From the NCBI GenBank assembly GCA_903831655.1, contig CAIKYO010000267.1, positions 1 through 38,890 on the forward strand: a DNA stretch of 38,890 nt, written 5' to 3'. The position numbers were made by a program, and so were the translations under genes. Source of the DNA: an uncultured Burkholderiales bacterium. GTDB lineage: Bacteria > Pseudomonadota > Gammaproteobacteria > Burkholderiales > Burkholderiaceae_C. Positions 23,017 through 32,822 of the stretch are shown here, in pieces. A model generated the notes under the pieces. That model saw only the letters and a list, made by a program, of their open reading frames with translations. It did not search any database and was not told the origin of the DNA. Each line of letters opens with the position of its first letter. Positions within the stretch are counted from its first letter, which is position 1.

Positions 23017-24996
23017 ATGACTGAACCCCATTCTGCCCATCATATTTTCACACCCCCTAAAGCATTCTCGGACCAAGCGGCCATCCCTTCGATGAAGGCA
23101 TACGAAGATTTGTGCCAACAAGCGTCACATGACTATGAGGGGTTTTGGGCCAATCAAGCTCGTCGTTTGATCACTTGGAAAAAACCATTCGAAAAAGTAT
23201 TGGATCAATCCAATGCACCTTTTTTCAAATGGTTTGATGACGGCACTCTGAATGTGTCCTACAACTGCTTGGACAGAAATTTGGAGCGTGGTTTGGGAGA
23301 CAAGACGGCCTTGATTTTCGAGGCCGATGGGGGCGAGGTCTCCACCATCACTTACCGCGAATTACTGGGTAAAACTTGTCAGTACGCCCATGTGTTAAAG
23401 GAGATGGGTGTCTCTAAAGGAGACCGAGTCATCATCTACATCTCCATGTCCATTGATGGCGTTGCCTGTATGCAGGCTTGCGCTCGAATTGGCGCAATCC
23501 ATTCGGTCGTTTTTGGTGGTTTTTCTGCTCAATCCCTTAAAGACCGAATTGAAGACACAGGCGCCAAACTCGTGATCACCGCAGATCACCAAGTTCGTGG
23601 CGGAAAGCACTTGCCTTTGAAGTCCATTGTGGATGAAGCCATTGCCATGGGAGGGTGTGAAAACATCAAACACGTTTTGGTGGTCAAACGCACCGAAGAG
23701 GCGGTGAACATGGTGCAGGGCAGAGATCATTGGTTGGGTGAGCTGGCCGCTTCTAAGCCCAAACACATAGAGCCTGAGTGGGTGAATGCTGAGCATCCTT
23801 TGTTTTTGCTCTATACATCAGGTTCCACAGGAAAGCCCAAAGGAGTTCAACACGCCAGTGGTGGTTTCTTACTCCACGCCGCTTTGACCACCGAGTGGAC
23901 CTTTGACTTAAAGCCCAGCGACATTTTTTGGTGCACAGCTGACATTGGATGGGTCACGGGTCACACCTATATTACCTACGGTCCCTTGTCTTTGGGGGCG
24001 ACAGAAATTGTGTTTGAAGGCGTGCCCACTTACCCCGATGCGGGTCGGTTTTGGCAAATGATTGAAAAGCACAAGGTGAGCATTTTCTACACTGCGCCCA
24101 CAGCCATACGCTCTCTGATCAAGGCGGCGGAGGCCAATGAGGCCATTCACCCCAAGCAGTACAACCTAAAGAGCTTGAGGCTATTGGGATCTGTGGGCGA
24201 GCCCATCAACCCAGCTGCCTGGGAGTGGTATTACAAAAACGTCGGCAACTCCAATTGCCCCATTGTCGACACCTTTTGGCAAACCGAAACAGGTGGTCAC
24301 ATGATCACCCCCATGCCTGGCGCCACCCCGATGGTGCCCGGCTCATGCACATTGCCCTTCCCAGGCATTGAGGCCGCAGTTGTAGACGAAACTGGCAAAG
24401 ATGTTCCCAACGGTCACGGGGGTATTTTGGTGGTTAAAAAGCCATGGCCATCCATGATCAGAACCATCTGGGGTGACCCGGAGCGTTTCAAAAAGAGTTA
24501 TTACCCAGAGGATTTCCACGGCAAGTACTATTTGGCTGGGGATGGTGCCATTCGGGATGAAAAAACAGGCTACTTCACCATCACCGGTCGAATTGACGAT
24601 GTACTGAATGTGTCCGGTCACAGGATGGGCACCATGGAGATTGAATCAGCTTTGGTGAGCTGTACTGAGTTGGTGGCGGAGGCCGCTGTGGTTGGGCGTC
24701 CCGATGACACCACCGGTGAGGCGGTGTGTGCCTTTGTCGTTTTAAAACGAGCCAGGCCTACTGGAGACGAGGCCATTGCATTGGCCAAGGTGCTCAGAGA
24801 TCATGTGGGTAAAGAAATCGGGCCCATTGCCAAACCCAAAGACATTCGGTTTGGTGACAATTTACCAAAGACGCGATCGGGCAAGATCATGCGCCGATTG
24901 CTGCGCTCCATTGCAAAAGGCGAGAGCATCACGCAAGACACTTCAACTTTGGAGAATCCAGCCATATTGGAGCAACTCTCAGAGCGGAGTTACTGA
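23017..24996 (+). CDS. acs: Acetyl-CoA synthetase
   Basis: This 659-residue AMP-forming ligase turns acetate, ATP and CoA into acetyl-CoA. The P-loop-like motif [11 protein letters not shown] lies at 266-276, FWQTETGGH is the adenylate-binding motif, [15 protein letters not shown] is the hinge region, and the C-terminal catalytic Lys623 lies in TRSGKIMRR, the site acetylated by Pat-type enzymes in relatives. ATG 23017 is preceded by GAGGAG about 11 nt upstream; an in-frame TTG 18 nt earlier overlaps that site. The length matches Acs. It stands alone between a divergent fumA and a terminator. Confidence 0.97.
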   Translation: MTEPHSAHHIFTPPKAFSDQAAIPSMKAYEDLCQQASHDYEGFWANQARRLITWKKPFEKVLDQSNAPFFKWFDDGTLNVSYNCLDRNLERGLGDKTALIFEADGGEVSTITYRELLGKTCQYAHVLKEMGVSKGDRVIIYISMSIDGVACMQACARIGAIHSVVFGGFSAQSLKDRIEDTGAKLVITADHQVRGGKHLPLKSIVDEAIAMGGCENIKHVLVVKRTEEAVNMVQGRDHWLGELAASKPKHIEPEWVNAEHPLFLLYTSGSTGKPKGVQHASGGFLLHAALTTEWTFDLKPSDIFWCTADIGWVTGHTYITYGPLSLGATEIVFEGVPTYPDAGRFWQMIEKHKVSIFYTAPTAIRSLIKAAEANEAIHPKQYNLKSLRLLGSVGEPINPAAWEWYYKNVGNSNCPIVDTFWQTETGGHMITPMPGATPMVPGSCTLPFPGIEAAVVDETGKDVPNGHGGILVVKKPWPSMIRTIWGDPERFKKSYYPEDFHGKYYLAGDGAIRDEKTGYFTITGRIDDVLNVSGHRMGTMEIESALVSCTELVAEAAVVGRPDDTTGEAVCAFVVLKRARPTGDEAIALAKVLRDHVGKEIGPIAKPKDIRFGDNLPKTRSGKIMRRLLRSIAKGESITQDTSTLENPAILEQLSERSY

Positions 24997-25090
24997 GCGC
25001 TGCCTTTGATCTCTCTGTCCACTCCATTGGGAGTGGGAGAGCTTCAGAGTTGCATAGATGCATAGATGCAGAGGTTTGACCCTCAAAGAG

Positions 25091-25118
25091 AGAGCCCTTG
25101 AAGATCAAGGGCTCTTTT
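25091..25118 (+). terminator. Rho-independent terminator of acs
   Basis: AGAGCCCTTGA and TCAAGGGCTCT form a perfect 11-bp stem with a 3-nt loop, then TTTT. Its right arm includes the stop codon of the convergent cytochrome gene. Confidence 0.9.
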
Positions 25119-25461
25119 GCTTGAGGATCCAATCGACCAGTTCGTGAGCTTGCTCAGGGCTCACTTGGTTGTTGGCTGGCATGGGCACCACACCCCAGGA
25201 GCCTGCTCCACCGCGCATAATTTTTTCGCTCAAGCGAGCGTTCGCTTGTGCATCCATTGCATAGCGCTTGGCAACATCTCGGTAAGCGGGTCCCACCACT
25301 TTGTGATCAATGGCGTGGCAAGACAAGCAGTGCTTTTCTTGGGCGAGCGCCAAGGGGTCTGCGTGGGCAAATCCGCCCAAGACCCAAAGAGCCAGGCAAA
25401 AAGCTCCTTTGACGTGGGTGGATTTGAGCTTGGGAACCCCAAAAGGACGGCTGACGCTCAT
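25105..25461 (-). CDS. Small periplasmic c-type cytochrome (class I)
   Basis: The 118-residue precursor has a Sec signal peptide with hydrophobic core GAFCLALWVLGGFAHA, probably cut after Ala34, leaving about 84 residues. Haem is bound at Cys45-x-x-Cys48-His49, and the axial Met94 lies in GVVPMPANN. This matches cytochrome c551/c552-like electron carriers, which shuttle electrons to terminal oxidases or other periplasmic enzymes. Its ATG overlaps the ilvD stop by one base (TGATG), so translation is coupled to ilvD, an unrelated cytoplasmic enzyme. The partner protein is not indicated by the context. Confidence 0.93.
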   Translation of the reverse strand: MSVSRPFGVPKLKSTHVKGAFCLALWVLGGFAHADPLALAQEKHCLSCHAIDHKVVGPAYRDVAKRYAMDAQANARLSEKIMRGGAGSWGVVPMPANNQVSPEQAHELVDWILKQKSP

Positions 25462-27170
25462 CAATAGTTGCGGTCCTCAAACAAGTCCAACACGGCGCCC
25501 TTGCTGGCACTGGAGGCATTGAATCCAAATTTGGCTTGAACGCCTCTGAGGTAACGGGGTTTAGGGGGTGTCCAACCCTCTTTGCGTTTGGCCAATTCTG
25601 CGTCGCTGATGTTGAGTTGGAGCAGCAACTGGTGAGCATCGATGGTGATCGAGTCGCCCTCATGGATGAAGGCAATATTGCCTCCGGCTGCCGCTTCGGG
25701 TGCCACGTGTCCAACCACCATGCCCCATGTGCCTCCTGAGAAGCGACCATCGGTGATGAGTCCCACACTCTCTCCCAAACCAGCGCCAATCAACGCGCCA
25801 GTGGGAGCCAACATTTCAGGCATTCCTGGGCCACCCTTGGGACCGAGATAACGCAAGACCATGACGTCTCCAGCCACAATCTTGCCATCTAAAATGGCTT
25901 TTAAGGCGGACTGCTCATCATCAAACACTCGAGCAGGTCCAGTGATCACTGGGTTTTTAAGGCCCGTGATCTTGGCAACCGCACCTTCCGGGGACAGGTT
26001 GCCCTTCAAAATGGCCAAATGGCCCTCAGCGTAAAGGGCGTTGTCGATGGTTCGGATCACGTGCTGGTCTGCTCTGGGCACATCAGGGACGTGAGCCAAG
26101 TTCTCGGCAACCGTTTTACCTGTGATGGTCATGCAGTCTCCGTGCAAAAGTCCTTTGCTTAAAAGCACCTTCATCACTTGAGGAATACCGCCTGCTTTGT
26201 GAAGATCCACGGCCAAGTACTGACCGGAGGGTTTAAGGTCACAAATCACGGGCACTTTTTTTCTGATGCGCTCAAAGTCATCGATGCTCCAAGGTACTTG
26301 GGCGGCGTGAGCGATGGCCAAAAAGTGAAGCACAGCGTTGGTGGAACCCCCGGTGGCCATGATGACAGAGACTGCATTTTCAATCGATTTGCGAGTCACA
26401 ATGTCCTTGGGCTTTAAATCATTTTTGACGGCCTCAATCAGCACTTTTGCAGACGCTTTTGCACTGTTTTGGGTCTCATCATGGGGATTTGCCATGGTGG
26501 ACGAATAGGGAAGTGACATGCCCAGTGCTTCAAAGGCACTGGACATGGTGTTGGCGGTGTACATGCCACCACACGAGCCAGTACCAGGGATAGCACGTTT
26601 TTCAATTTCTAACAAATCTTCGTCGCTCAGTTTGCCTGCGGAGTTTTGACCCACCGCTTCAAACACGCTCACAATGTTCAAGTCTTGACCTTTGTAGCGC
26701 CCAGGTAAGATCGTTCCACCGTACACATAGATGGCGGGAACGTTGGCTCGCAAGATGCCCATCATGCCGCCTGGCATGTTTTTATCGCATCCTCCAACCA
26801 CCAACACCCCATCCATCCATTGACCTTGAACGCAAGTCTCAATGCAGTCTGCAATGACCTCTCTGGAAACGAGGGAGTACTTCATGCCCTCTGTGCCCAT
26901 GGCCATGCCGTCGGAGATGGTAGGCGTACCAAAAACCTGGGCATTGCCACCAGCCTCCTCAATGCCTGCAATGGCTGCGTCCGCGAGCTTTTGCAAACCA
27001 CTGTTACATGGGGTGATGGTGCTGTGACCATTGGCCACACCAATCATGGGCTTGGCAAAATCGCTTTGCTCGTAACCCATCGCGTAATACATGGAGCGAT
27101 TGGGGGCTCTGGATTTTCCCTCGGTGATTTGGGCGGAGCGGCGATTGATTTGAAGTTTTTTAGTGTCCAT
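25461..27170 (-). CDS. ilvD: Dihydroxy-acid dehydratase
   Basis: The 569-residue Fe-S dehydratase makes 2-keto acids for valine, isoleucine and pantothenate synthesis. Probable ligands are Cys55 (TPCNSG), Cys128 (GGCDKN, with Lys129 as the usual carbamylated lysine binding Mg) and Cys200 ([14 protein letters not shown]). The length and three-cysteine pattern resemble the [2Fe-2S] enzymes of plants and mycobacteria rather than the roughly 615-residue E. coli [4Fe-4S] form, but cluster type needs biochemistry. It is followed by a cytochrome c gene in one-base overlap and diverges from lgt. The upstream motif is shared with fumA. Confidence 0.96.
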   Translation of the reverse strand: MDTKKLQINRRSAQITEGKSRAPNRSMYYAMGYEQSDFAKPMIGVANGHSTITPCNSGLQKLADAAIAGIEEAGGNAQVFGTPTISDGMAMGTEGMKYSLVSREVIADCIETCVQGQWMDGVLVVGGCDKNMPGGMMGILRANVPAIYVYGGTILPGRYKGQDLNIVSVFEAVGQNSAGKLSDEDLLEIEKRAIPGTGSCGGMYTANTMSSAFEALGMSLPYSSTMANPHDETQNSAKASAKVLIEAVKNDLKPKDIVTRKSIENAVSVIMATGGSTNAVLHFLAIAHAAQVPWSIDDFERIRKKVPVICDLKPSGQYLAVDLHKAGGIPQVMKVLLSKGLLHGDCMTITGKTVAENLAHVPDVPRADQHVIRTIDNALYAEGHLAILKGNLSPEGAVAKITGLKNPVITGPARVFDDEQSALKAILDGKIVAGDVMVLRYLGPKGGPGMPEMLAPTGALIGAGLGESVGLITDGRFSGGTWGMVVGHVAPEAAAGGNIAFIHEGDSITIDAHQLLLQLNISDAELAKRKEGWTPPKPRYLRGVQAKFGFNASSASKGAVLDLFEDRNY

Positions 27171-27250
27171 GGTGTCTCAAAAGTTGGGGCCTTAGGGCGC
27201 AAGAGAGAGGCAAACGCGCCTTAAAGCCTTTTGTTCATACTTGTGTTGAT

Positions 27251-27278
27251 CCCATAAGTTTACCCTTTTGTTTGAGGC
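27251..27278 (-). promoter_or_regulatory. 28-bp motif upstream of ilvD, shared with fumA
   Basis: CC-N-ATAAGTTTACCC-N7-TGAGGC on the plus strand, identical in every fixed position and in spacing to 22823-22850. Its near edge is 81 bp from the ilvD start. Its far edge is only 12 bp from the lgt ATG, so it more likely serves ilvD. Confidence 0.6.
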
Positions 27279-27290
27279 ACAATACGCTGC

Positions 27291-28112
27291 ATGATGATTC
27301 ACCCTCAATGGAACCCTGTTGCCTTGCAAGTTGGCCCCTTGGGCATTCACTGGTACGGGTTGACCTATTTAATGGCCTTTTTGTGCTTTGTGCTACTCGC
27401 CAGGCTGCGCATCAAGCACGAACCCTATGTTGGCATGACGGGCTCACAGGCTTGGAGCATGGAGGGTGTGGAGGATTTACTCTTTTATGGTGTCCTTGGG
27501 GTCATTTTGGGTGGGCGCTTGGGTTATTGTGCTTTCTACAAACCTCTTTATTACTTGAGCAATCCTGAGCAAATTGCTTATGTTTGGCAAGGTGGCATGA
27601 GCTTTCATGGCGGCATGATTGGGGTCATTTTGGGTATGGTTTTATGGGCCAAAAAGCACCAAAAACCTTGGCTTGAGGTGACCGATTTGATCGCGCCTTG
27701 TGTGCCAACAGGGTTGGCCTGTGGGCGCATGGGCAACTTTATCAATGGCGAACTTTGGGGGAGGCAGGCCGATGCGAGTTTGCCTTGGTCCATGGTCTTT
27801 CCGCAAAGTGGCACTTTGGTGCCCAGGCATCCGTCTCAAATTTACGAATTTTTACTTGAAGGTTTTCTTTTGTTTTTGGTTTTGTGGCTGTTTGCCAGGA
27901 AAAAACGTGCGAGGGGATCCGTATCGGGTCTGTTTTTAATAGGTTATGCAGTGTGCCGCTTCACTGTTGAGTTTTTTCGTGAACCCGATTCTTTCTTGGG
28001 TCTCTTGGTCTGGAATTTAAGCATGGGCCAACTCTTGTGTGTGCCCATGTTGTTTTTCGGACTCTATTTGTTGTTCTCATCAAAGGGCAGTCGAGAACAA
28101 AGCGCCGCTTGA
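27291..28112 (+). CDS. lgt: Phosphatidylglycerol-prolipoprotein diacylglyceryl transferase
   Basis: This 273-residue inner-membrane enzyme attaches diacylglycerol to the lipobox cysteine of prolipoproteins, the first step of lipoprotein maturation. The Lgt signature [14 protein letters not shown] lies at 145-158, and [11 protein letters not shown] near 101-111 carries the conserved histidine. About seven hydrophobic segments are visible. Two ATG codons (27291, 27294) are adjacent. It diverges from ilvD across only 120 bp. No gene follows on the same strand for 246 bp. Confidence 0.97.
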   Translation: MMIHPQWNPVALQVGPLGIHWYGLTYLMAFLCFVLLARLRIKHEPYVGMTGSQAWSMEGVEDLLFYGVLGVILGGRLGYCAFYKPLYYLSNPEQIAYVWQGGMSFHGGMIGVILGMVLWAKKHQKPWLEVTDLIAPCVPTGLACGRMGNFINGELWGRQADASLPWSMVFPQSGTLVPRHPSQIYEFLLEGFLLFLVLWLFARKKRARGSVSGLFLIGYAVCRFTVEFFREPDSFLGLLVWNLSMGQLLCVPMLFFGLYLLFSSKGSREQSAA

Positions 28113-28188
28113 TTTTTATCGTTTTTACCAATAAATCAAATCGCCAAGTCGCTTTCATAGTGTTGTTTTAAATCAGCGCCACGATGAG

Positions 28189-28213
28189 TGAGGCTCCAAT
28201 ATTGAGGCTCCAA
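28189..28213 (+). repeat. 11-bp direct repeat upstream of the malonyl-CoA decarboxylase gene
   Basis: TGAGGCTCCAA occurs at 28189-28199 and again at 28203-28213, a period of 14 bp. It sits in the 246-bp gap between lgt and the decarboxylase, about 145 bp before that start. It could be a tandem regulator site or chance; nothing else recognisable lies in the gap. Confidence 0.45.
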
Positions 28214-28358
28214 GTGATGCCAGCTGTTGCTCAATCCTCATGTCATGAGTTAAAGTGAAATCAAGCCTGGGGCGTAACTTGGAGTAAGTTCATTGCACTG
28301 AGCGAACTCTAGACCCCTATCAATTTGATCAACTCGCGAACTCACGCACAAGGAAGCA

Positions 28359-29804
28359 ATGAATACCCCTCATTGGTTGGTTCAAGGCATGCGACTCCTA
28401 AAGGGCAAAGTCTCCGCGACTGTACCTGCGCAAATCCCATCCATTGATAAGCGAAGCACACGTGAAAGAGTTGATGCATCCCTTAAAAAACGGGATGAAT
28501 CGTTGTCACGATCGCTTCGCAAAATTCTCACCCAGCTCCAAGCCATCATTGACCCTAAAGTCAGCGAAACCGAAGGGGGAAGACGGGCGATGGCGTTTGC
28601 GCATTGGTACGAACTCTCACTCCCTGAGGTGCGAATGGACGTGTGGCTCCTCATCAGTGAGCATTTTGGACCAGACGCACAAGCAGTTTTCGAGGCCAGG
28701 GAAGAGTACGCCATGGCTTACGGCACCAACGATGAGGGGGTTGCTGAAATTCGGCTGAGAAGGCTTTTGATTTCTCCCAGAACTCGGCTTTTTCAGCGTT
28801 TCGCTGCCTTTGAGGGTGGCATGCGGTTCTTGCTCAATTTGCGAGCCGAGTTGTTGCCCGCTCTTAAAGCCAATAAGCGCCTCATGGCGCTCGATGCAGA
28901 GTTAGAGGCATTGTTCGCCACTTGGTTTGATGTTGCGTTTTTGGAACTCAGGAAACTCTCCTGGGATTCTCCTGCCTCTTTGATAGAAAAATTGATCCAA
29001 TATGAGGCCGTGCATTACATCAAGAGTTGGGCTGACCTTAAAAATAGACTCGACAGCGATCGACGCTGTTATGGTTTTTTTCACCCCAATTTGCCCAATG
29101 AGCCTTTGATTTTTGTTGAAGTCGCGCTTCTGACAGAAATGGCAGAAAGCATCACGCCACTGCTGGATGAAAATGCGGCTCCTGAGAATTTGCAGAAATC
29201 AACCACTGCCATTTTTTACTCCATCAGCAACACACAGATGGGTTTAAAAGGCGTTGGCTTTGGGGACTCACTCATCAAGAGAGTCGTTCAAGTTCTTCGC
29301 GATGAATTCCCCAAACTAAAAGTCTTCGCGACCCTGTCCCCAATTCCCGGTCTGAGAGCTTGGATGTCTAAAAATGCACAGCAACTCTTGGATCGTCTCC
29401 CTGAGCAAGAAAGAGCTGGGCTCATGAAGTCTTTGACACAAAAGGCGTACAACCCTCAAGAGATATTTAAGGCTCTAGACTCACTTGACAATTGGCAGGA
29501 CAATGAAAATGTTAAACGCTTTTTACTGCAATCAGCTGCCGTCTATTTAGGTCAAACTATGGTGGATCAACACCCGGCGGATGCCGTTGCGAGGTTCCAC
29601 TTGGGCAACGGTGCTCGCATTGAAAGGCTCAACTGGTTTGCGGATCCTTCGGCCAAAGGAGCCAAGCAGTCTTGGGGAATTATGGTGAATTATTTGTACG
29701 ATTTGAAAAAATTAGACAAAAATCGAACGGCCCTGGCGCAAGGCAAAATAGCAGTTTCCTCGGCTGTTGAAGATCTATTTTTACCAGAACTCAAAGAAAA
29801 TTGA
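28359..29804 (+). CDS. Malonyl-CoA decarboxylase
   Basis: The 481-residue enzyme decarboxylates malonyl-CoA to acetyl-CoA and CO2. The N-terminal half is helical (about 60-180) and the C-terminal half is the acyltransferase-like domain: FFHPNLPNEPLIFVEVALL, FYSISNTQMGLKG, LKVFATLSPIPGLRAWM, and near the end FHLGNGARIERLNWFAD and SWGIMVNYLYDL, which carry the conserved Ser and His region of the family. The single-chain eukaryote-like form also occurs in Rhizobium MatA. GGAAG lies just before the ATG. A malonyl-CoA synthetase gene follows 101 bp later, so the pair provides malonate assimilation. Confidence 0.93.
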   Translation: MNTPHWLVQGMRLLKGKVSATVPAQIPSIDKRSTRERVDASLKKRDESLSRSLRKILTQLQAIIDPKVSETEGGRRAMAFAHWYELSLPEVRMDVWLLISEHFGPDAQAVFEAREEYAMAYGTNDEGVAEIRLRRLLISPRTRLFQRFAAFEGGMRFLLNLRAELLPALKANKRLMALDAELEALFATWFDVAFLELRKLSWDSPASLIEKLIQYEAVHYIKSWADLKNRLDSDRRCYGFFHPNLPNEPLIFVEVALLTEMAESITPLLDENAAPENLQKSTTAIFYSISNTQMGLKGVGFGDSLIKRVVQVLRDEFPKLKVFATLSPIPGLRAWMSKNAQQLLDRLPEQERAGLMKSLTQKAYNPQEIFKALDSLDNWQDNENVKRFLLQSAAVYLGQTMVDQHPADAVARFHLGNGARIERLNWFADPSAKGAKQSWGIMVNYLYDLKKLDKNRTALAQGKIAVSSAVEDLFLPELKEN

Positions 29805-29905
29805 CTTGATGGCTCAAGATTCAAACTGAGTTTTGATGTCTTCTCCAGTGACGTGTATGCGTGGCTTGTTTCTCAAGACCATGAAAAAACTTTTATACTT
29901 AAAGC

Positions 29906-31453
29906 ATGAAAAATCACAATTTATTCCAAGCCTTGCGTGACGCTTTCCCCAAGGATTTGAACTCCTCTGCGGTTTTGACCGACACGGGGCTCGATTACAG
30001 TTGGCTTGATCTAGAGCGTGCAAGCGCGATGATGGCCAATTTACTTGACTCGCTCGATTTGCCCCCTCAGTCAAGGGTGGCTGTGCAAGTGGAGAAAAGT
30101 GTCGAGGCGATGATGCTTTATTTGGCGACGCTTAGAGCGGGACACATTTTTTTACCCCTCAACACTGCCTATCAGCATTCTGAGATTGAGTATTTCATCG
30201 AAAATGCCGAACCTGCGGTGGTGGTTTGCTCCTCTAAGAACTTCTCTTGGGTGAGTCAAATTGCATTCAACAAGGGTGCAAAAAACGTCTACACACTTGA
30301 TGATGATCGCACGGGATCATTGCTTGAGCGCGCCGTACACTTCTCAGATCGTCACACACCAAAAGTTTGCAGCCCAAGTGATTTGGCTGCGATTTTGTAT
30401 ACCAGTGGAACAACGGGACGAAGCAAAGGGGCCATGCTCAGCCATGAGAACTTACTCTCCAATGCTTTGACTTTGAAGAAATACTGGGGATGGGTGCCTG
30501 GAGATGTTTTGATACACGCACTGCCTATCTTTCATGTTCATGGACTCTTTGTGGCCATCCACGGTGCATTGCTAAACGGCTCCAAAATGCTTTGGCACGC
30601 CAAGTTTGATCCCAAACGAGTGCTTCAAGATTTTTCTCGTGCAAGTGTTTTCATGGGCGTACCCACTTTGTATGTTCGTTTGTTAGCAGAAAGCGGACTC
30701 AACGCTCAAGCCGTCAAGCGCATGCGCCTTTTTGTAGCGGGTTCTGCGCCTTTGCTCATAGAGACTTTTACAGAATGGCAAAAGCGCACTGGACATACGA
30801 TATTGGAGCGCTACGGTATGAGCGAGACGTTGATGCTCACCTCCAACCCATATCAAGCAGATGATCGCTACCCAGGTCAAGTCGAGCGCAGAGGCTCAAC
30901 CGTTGGGTTCCCGCTCCCAGGTGTTTCATTGAGAATCTGTGACGATCAACATCAGCCACTGCCAGTCAATGAGATTGGCTCCATTGAGGTCAAAGGTCCC
31001 AATGTCTTCTCAGGATACTGGCGCATGCCGGAGAAAACAGCACAAGAATTTTCTAAAGACGGATTTTTCGTGACAGGCGATGTGGGCAAAGTCGATGAAA
31101 GAGGTTATGTGAGCATTGTCGGTCGCAGCAAAGATTTGATCATCAGTGGAGGCTACAACGTGTACCCTGCTGAGATTGAGGGCTACGTTAACGAGTTTGC
31201 AGGGGTTGCAGAAAGTGCTCTTGTGGGAGTCTCTCACCCTGACTTTGGCGAAGTGGGTGTGGTGGTCGTGGTTCCAAAAGCTGGAGCACATTTGGAGCCT
31301 GAGGGCATCATCTCCAAGCTCAAGGGACAGTTGGCGAACTTCAAAATACCCAAGAAATGTTTCGTTTTAGATGATCTACCACGCAACACCATGGGTAAGG
31401 TCCAAAAAAATGTACTGCGCGAACAGTACAAAGACTTGTTTACTCAAAGCTGA
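29906..31453 (+). CDS. matB: Malonyl-CoA synthetase, MatB-like
   Basis: This 515-residue ANL-family ligase probably activates malonate to malonyl-CoA with ATP. YTSGTTGRSKGAML at about residue 165 binds ATP, ERYGMSETLML is the adenylate motif, GRSKDLIISGGYNVYP is the hinge, and the catalytic lysine lies in RNTMGKVQKN near the C-terminus. The malonate specificity is inferred from overall resemblance to MatB and from the decarboxylase gene upstream. No Shine-Dalgarno sequence is visible, and a TATACT hexamer ends only 6 nt before the ATG. No malonate transporter gene is adjacent. It converges on the transglycosylase gene, with ends overlapping by 10 nt. Confidence 0.9.
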   Translation: MKNHNLFQALRDAFPKDLNSSAVLTDTGLDYSWLDLERASAMMANLLDSLDLPPQSRVAVQVEKSVEAMMLYLATLRAGHIFLPLNTAYQHSEIEYFIENAEPAVVVCSSKNFSWVSQIAFNKGAKNVYTLDDDRTGSLLERAVHFSDRHTPKVCSPSDLAAILYTSGTTGRSKGAMLSHENLLSNALTLKKYWGWVPGDVLIHALPIFHVHGLFVAIHGALLNGSKMLWHAKFDPKRVLQDFSRASVFMGVPTLYVRLLAESGLNAQAVKRMRLFVAGSAPLLIETFTEWQKRTGHTILERYGMSETLMLTSNPYQADDRYPGQVERRGSTVGFPLPGVSLRICDDQHQPLPVNEIGSIEVKGPNVFSGYWRMPEKTAQEFSKDGFFVTGDVGKVDERGYVSIVGRSKDLIISGGYNVYPAEIEGYVNEFAGVAESALVGVSHPDFGEVGVVVVVPKAGAHLEPEGIISKLKGQLANFKIPKKCFVLDDLPRNTMGKVQKNVLREQYKDLFTQS

Positions 31454-32697
31454 GTCAATTTGGATTTAACAGGGGTGGGGGTGGCGAGTTCAATTTCTTT
31501 GGCCAACTCGATCACTGCCATCGCGTAGTAGCTGCTCCAGTTGTAGCGAGTGATCACGTAAAAATTATCAGTACCCAGCAAGTAAGTAGGTGGTTGATCT
31601 GCGTTTTCGAGTTGAACCAAAGCAAGTTTACCAATGTGCTTGAGGGCTTGTTCATTCAACTCAACATGGTGTTCAAGCAGTTGGGTGAGGGTGAGTGTAG
31701 GCAAGATGTCATTGGCAAGGAGCTCTTGTGAATTTTCAATGTCAGAGGGGTCTTGTGCCAAGTCGAAATGCGTAGGCATGCCACTGATCCACCCAAAAGA
31801 GGCCAAGTAATTGGCGACAGAAGCGATGGCATCGGACTCACTTTGAAATAAATTGATCTGGCCGTCATTGTCAAAATCCACGCCGTATTTATGCCAATTC
31901 GAAGGCATGAACTGCGCTTGTCCCATCGCTCCCGCGTAGCTCGACCTCCATTGCACGTTGGGTTGCTCTTGCATCAACAGCAAGAGGGCCAATAACTCAC
32001 TTCGGAAAAAAGCTTGCCGTTGGAGTGCCTTGGGGTGTTCTTTAGGAAACTCGAGGGCCAGAGTGGTGAGCACATCCAGCGCTTGGAAGTGGCCCATCTC
32101 TCTGGCATAAAAGGTCTCAACTCCCAAGATGGCCACCACAATGTTCCAAGGTACGCCAAAGCGAGATTGAACTTGAAGCAAAGTGTCTTGATTCCTTAGA
32201 GAGAATGCAACACCAGCTTCAACTCTCGCTGGAGTGATAAATCGTTGTCGGTATGCTGACCAGTTTTTCTTGAACCCCACGCCTGCTGGCAAGACCAATG
32301 GTTTGATTTGATTGAGACGGTGTGCTTGAGTGAGGGTTTGAAAAACCCAAGCTCTGGGTAAGTGTCCCTCTTGTGCCAGACCTTCTCCCAAATCTTTCAG
32401 GGCTGGGGTCAATGTAAATTTAGGGCCGGTGCCAGTATCAATGTATCGATGTGGGCGAACGGCGTGACTTTTGCTTTTGGTATGTGGAGAGGAATTCCTG
32501 TCCCGACTGTTTGAGCCATGTTCAAGGGGGGTGCTGGCGTATGTCGATGAAACGCAAAATAAAACGAGACCGATAGACAGGCTTGAAACTCGTCGAATCA
32601 AAACTTGGGTGTTTTGAAGGAGGTTGAAAATATGTGCTGAATTCACTTCAAAATGGTCATTGGGCGCAAGGCAGCTTGGAGAAAATCGGTGAAGCAT
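31444..32697 (-). CDS. mltB: Membrane-bound/secreted lytic murein transglycosylase B
   Basis: This MltB-type transglycosylase cleaves peptidoglycan glycan strands to 1,6-anhydro products in the periplasm. The catalytic Glu194 lies in AILGVETFYARE; AGAMGQAQFMPSNW and the calcium-loop-like VDFDNDGQINLF are typical. A hydrophobic stretch (LSIGLVLFCVSSTYAS) ends near residue 55 and looks like a signal peptide, but the ATG at 32697 leaves an unusually long stretch before it; the true start may be a non-ATG codon nearer residue 30. No lipobox is evident, so it may be soluble. The family also includes sltB. Its 3' end overlaps matB by 10 nt on the other strand. Confidence 0.9.
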   Translation of the reverse strand: MLHRFSPSCLAPNDHFEVNSAHIFNLLQNTQVLIRRVSSLSIGLVLFCVSSTYASTPLEHGSNSRDRNSSPHTKSKSHAVRPHRYIDTGTGPKFTLTPALKDLGEGLAQEGHLPRAWVFQTLTQAHRLNQIKPLVLPAGVGFKKNWSAYRQRFITPARVEAGVAFSLRNQDTLLQVQSRFGVPWNIVVAILGVETFYAREMGHFQALDVLTTLALEFPKEHPKALQRQAFFRSELLALLLLMQEQPNVQWRSSYAGAMGQAQFMPSNWHKYGVDFDNDGQINLFQSESDAIASVANYLASFGWISGMPTHFDLAQDPSDIENSQELLANDILPTLTLTQLLEHHVELNEQALKHIGKLALVQLENADQPPTYLLGTDNFYVITRYNWSSYYAMAVIELAKEIELATPTPVKSKLTQL

Positions 32698-32822
32698 CAA
32701 TCGAGTACGTTTGGTGTTGGGTTTAAAGGGCTCGTCATGGCGTCCATCATACAGGTATGTACTGATTTTTCTCCCCCCAGAAGGCTGGTTCTCCCGTGGC
32801 CTGCCGTGTTAAGCTAGCTGAC

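Noticed and set aside
25042-25072. Short tandem GCATAGAT-like repeat between acs and its terminator
   Set aside because: Only about two copies of 9 bp; too short to distinguish from chance.
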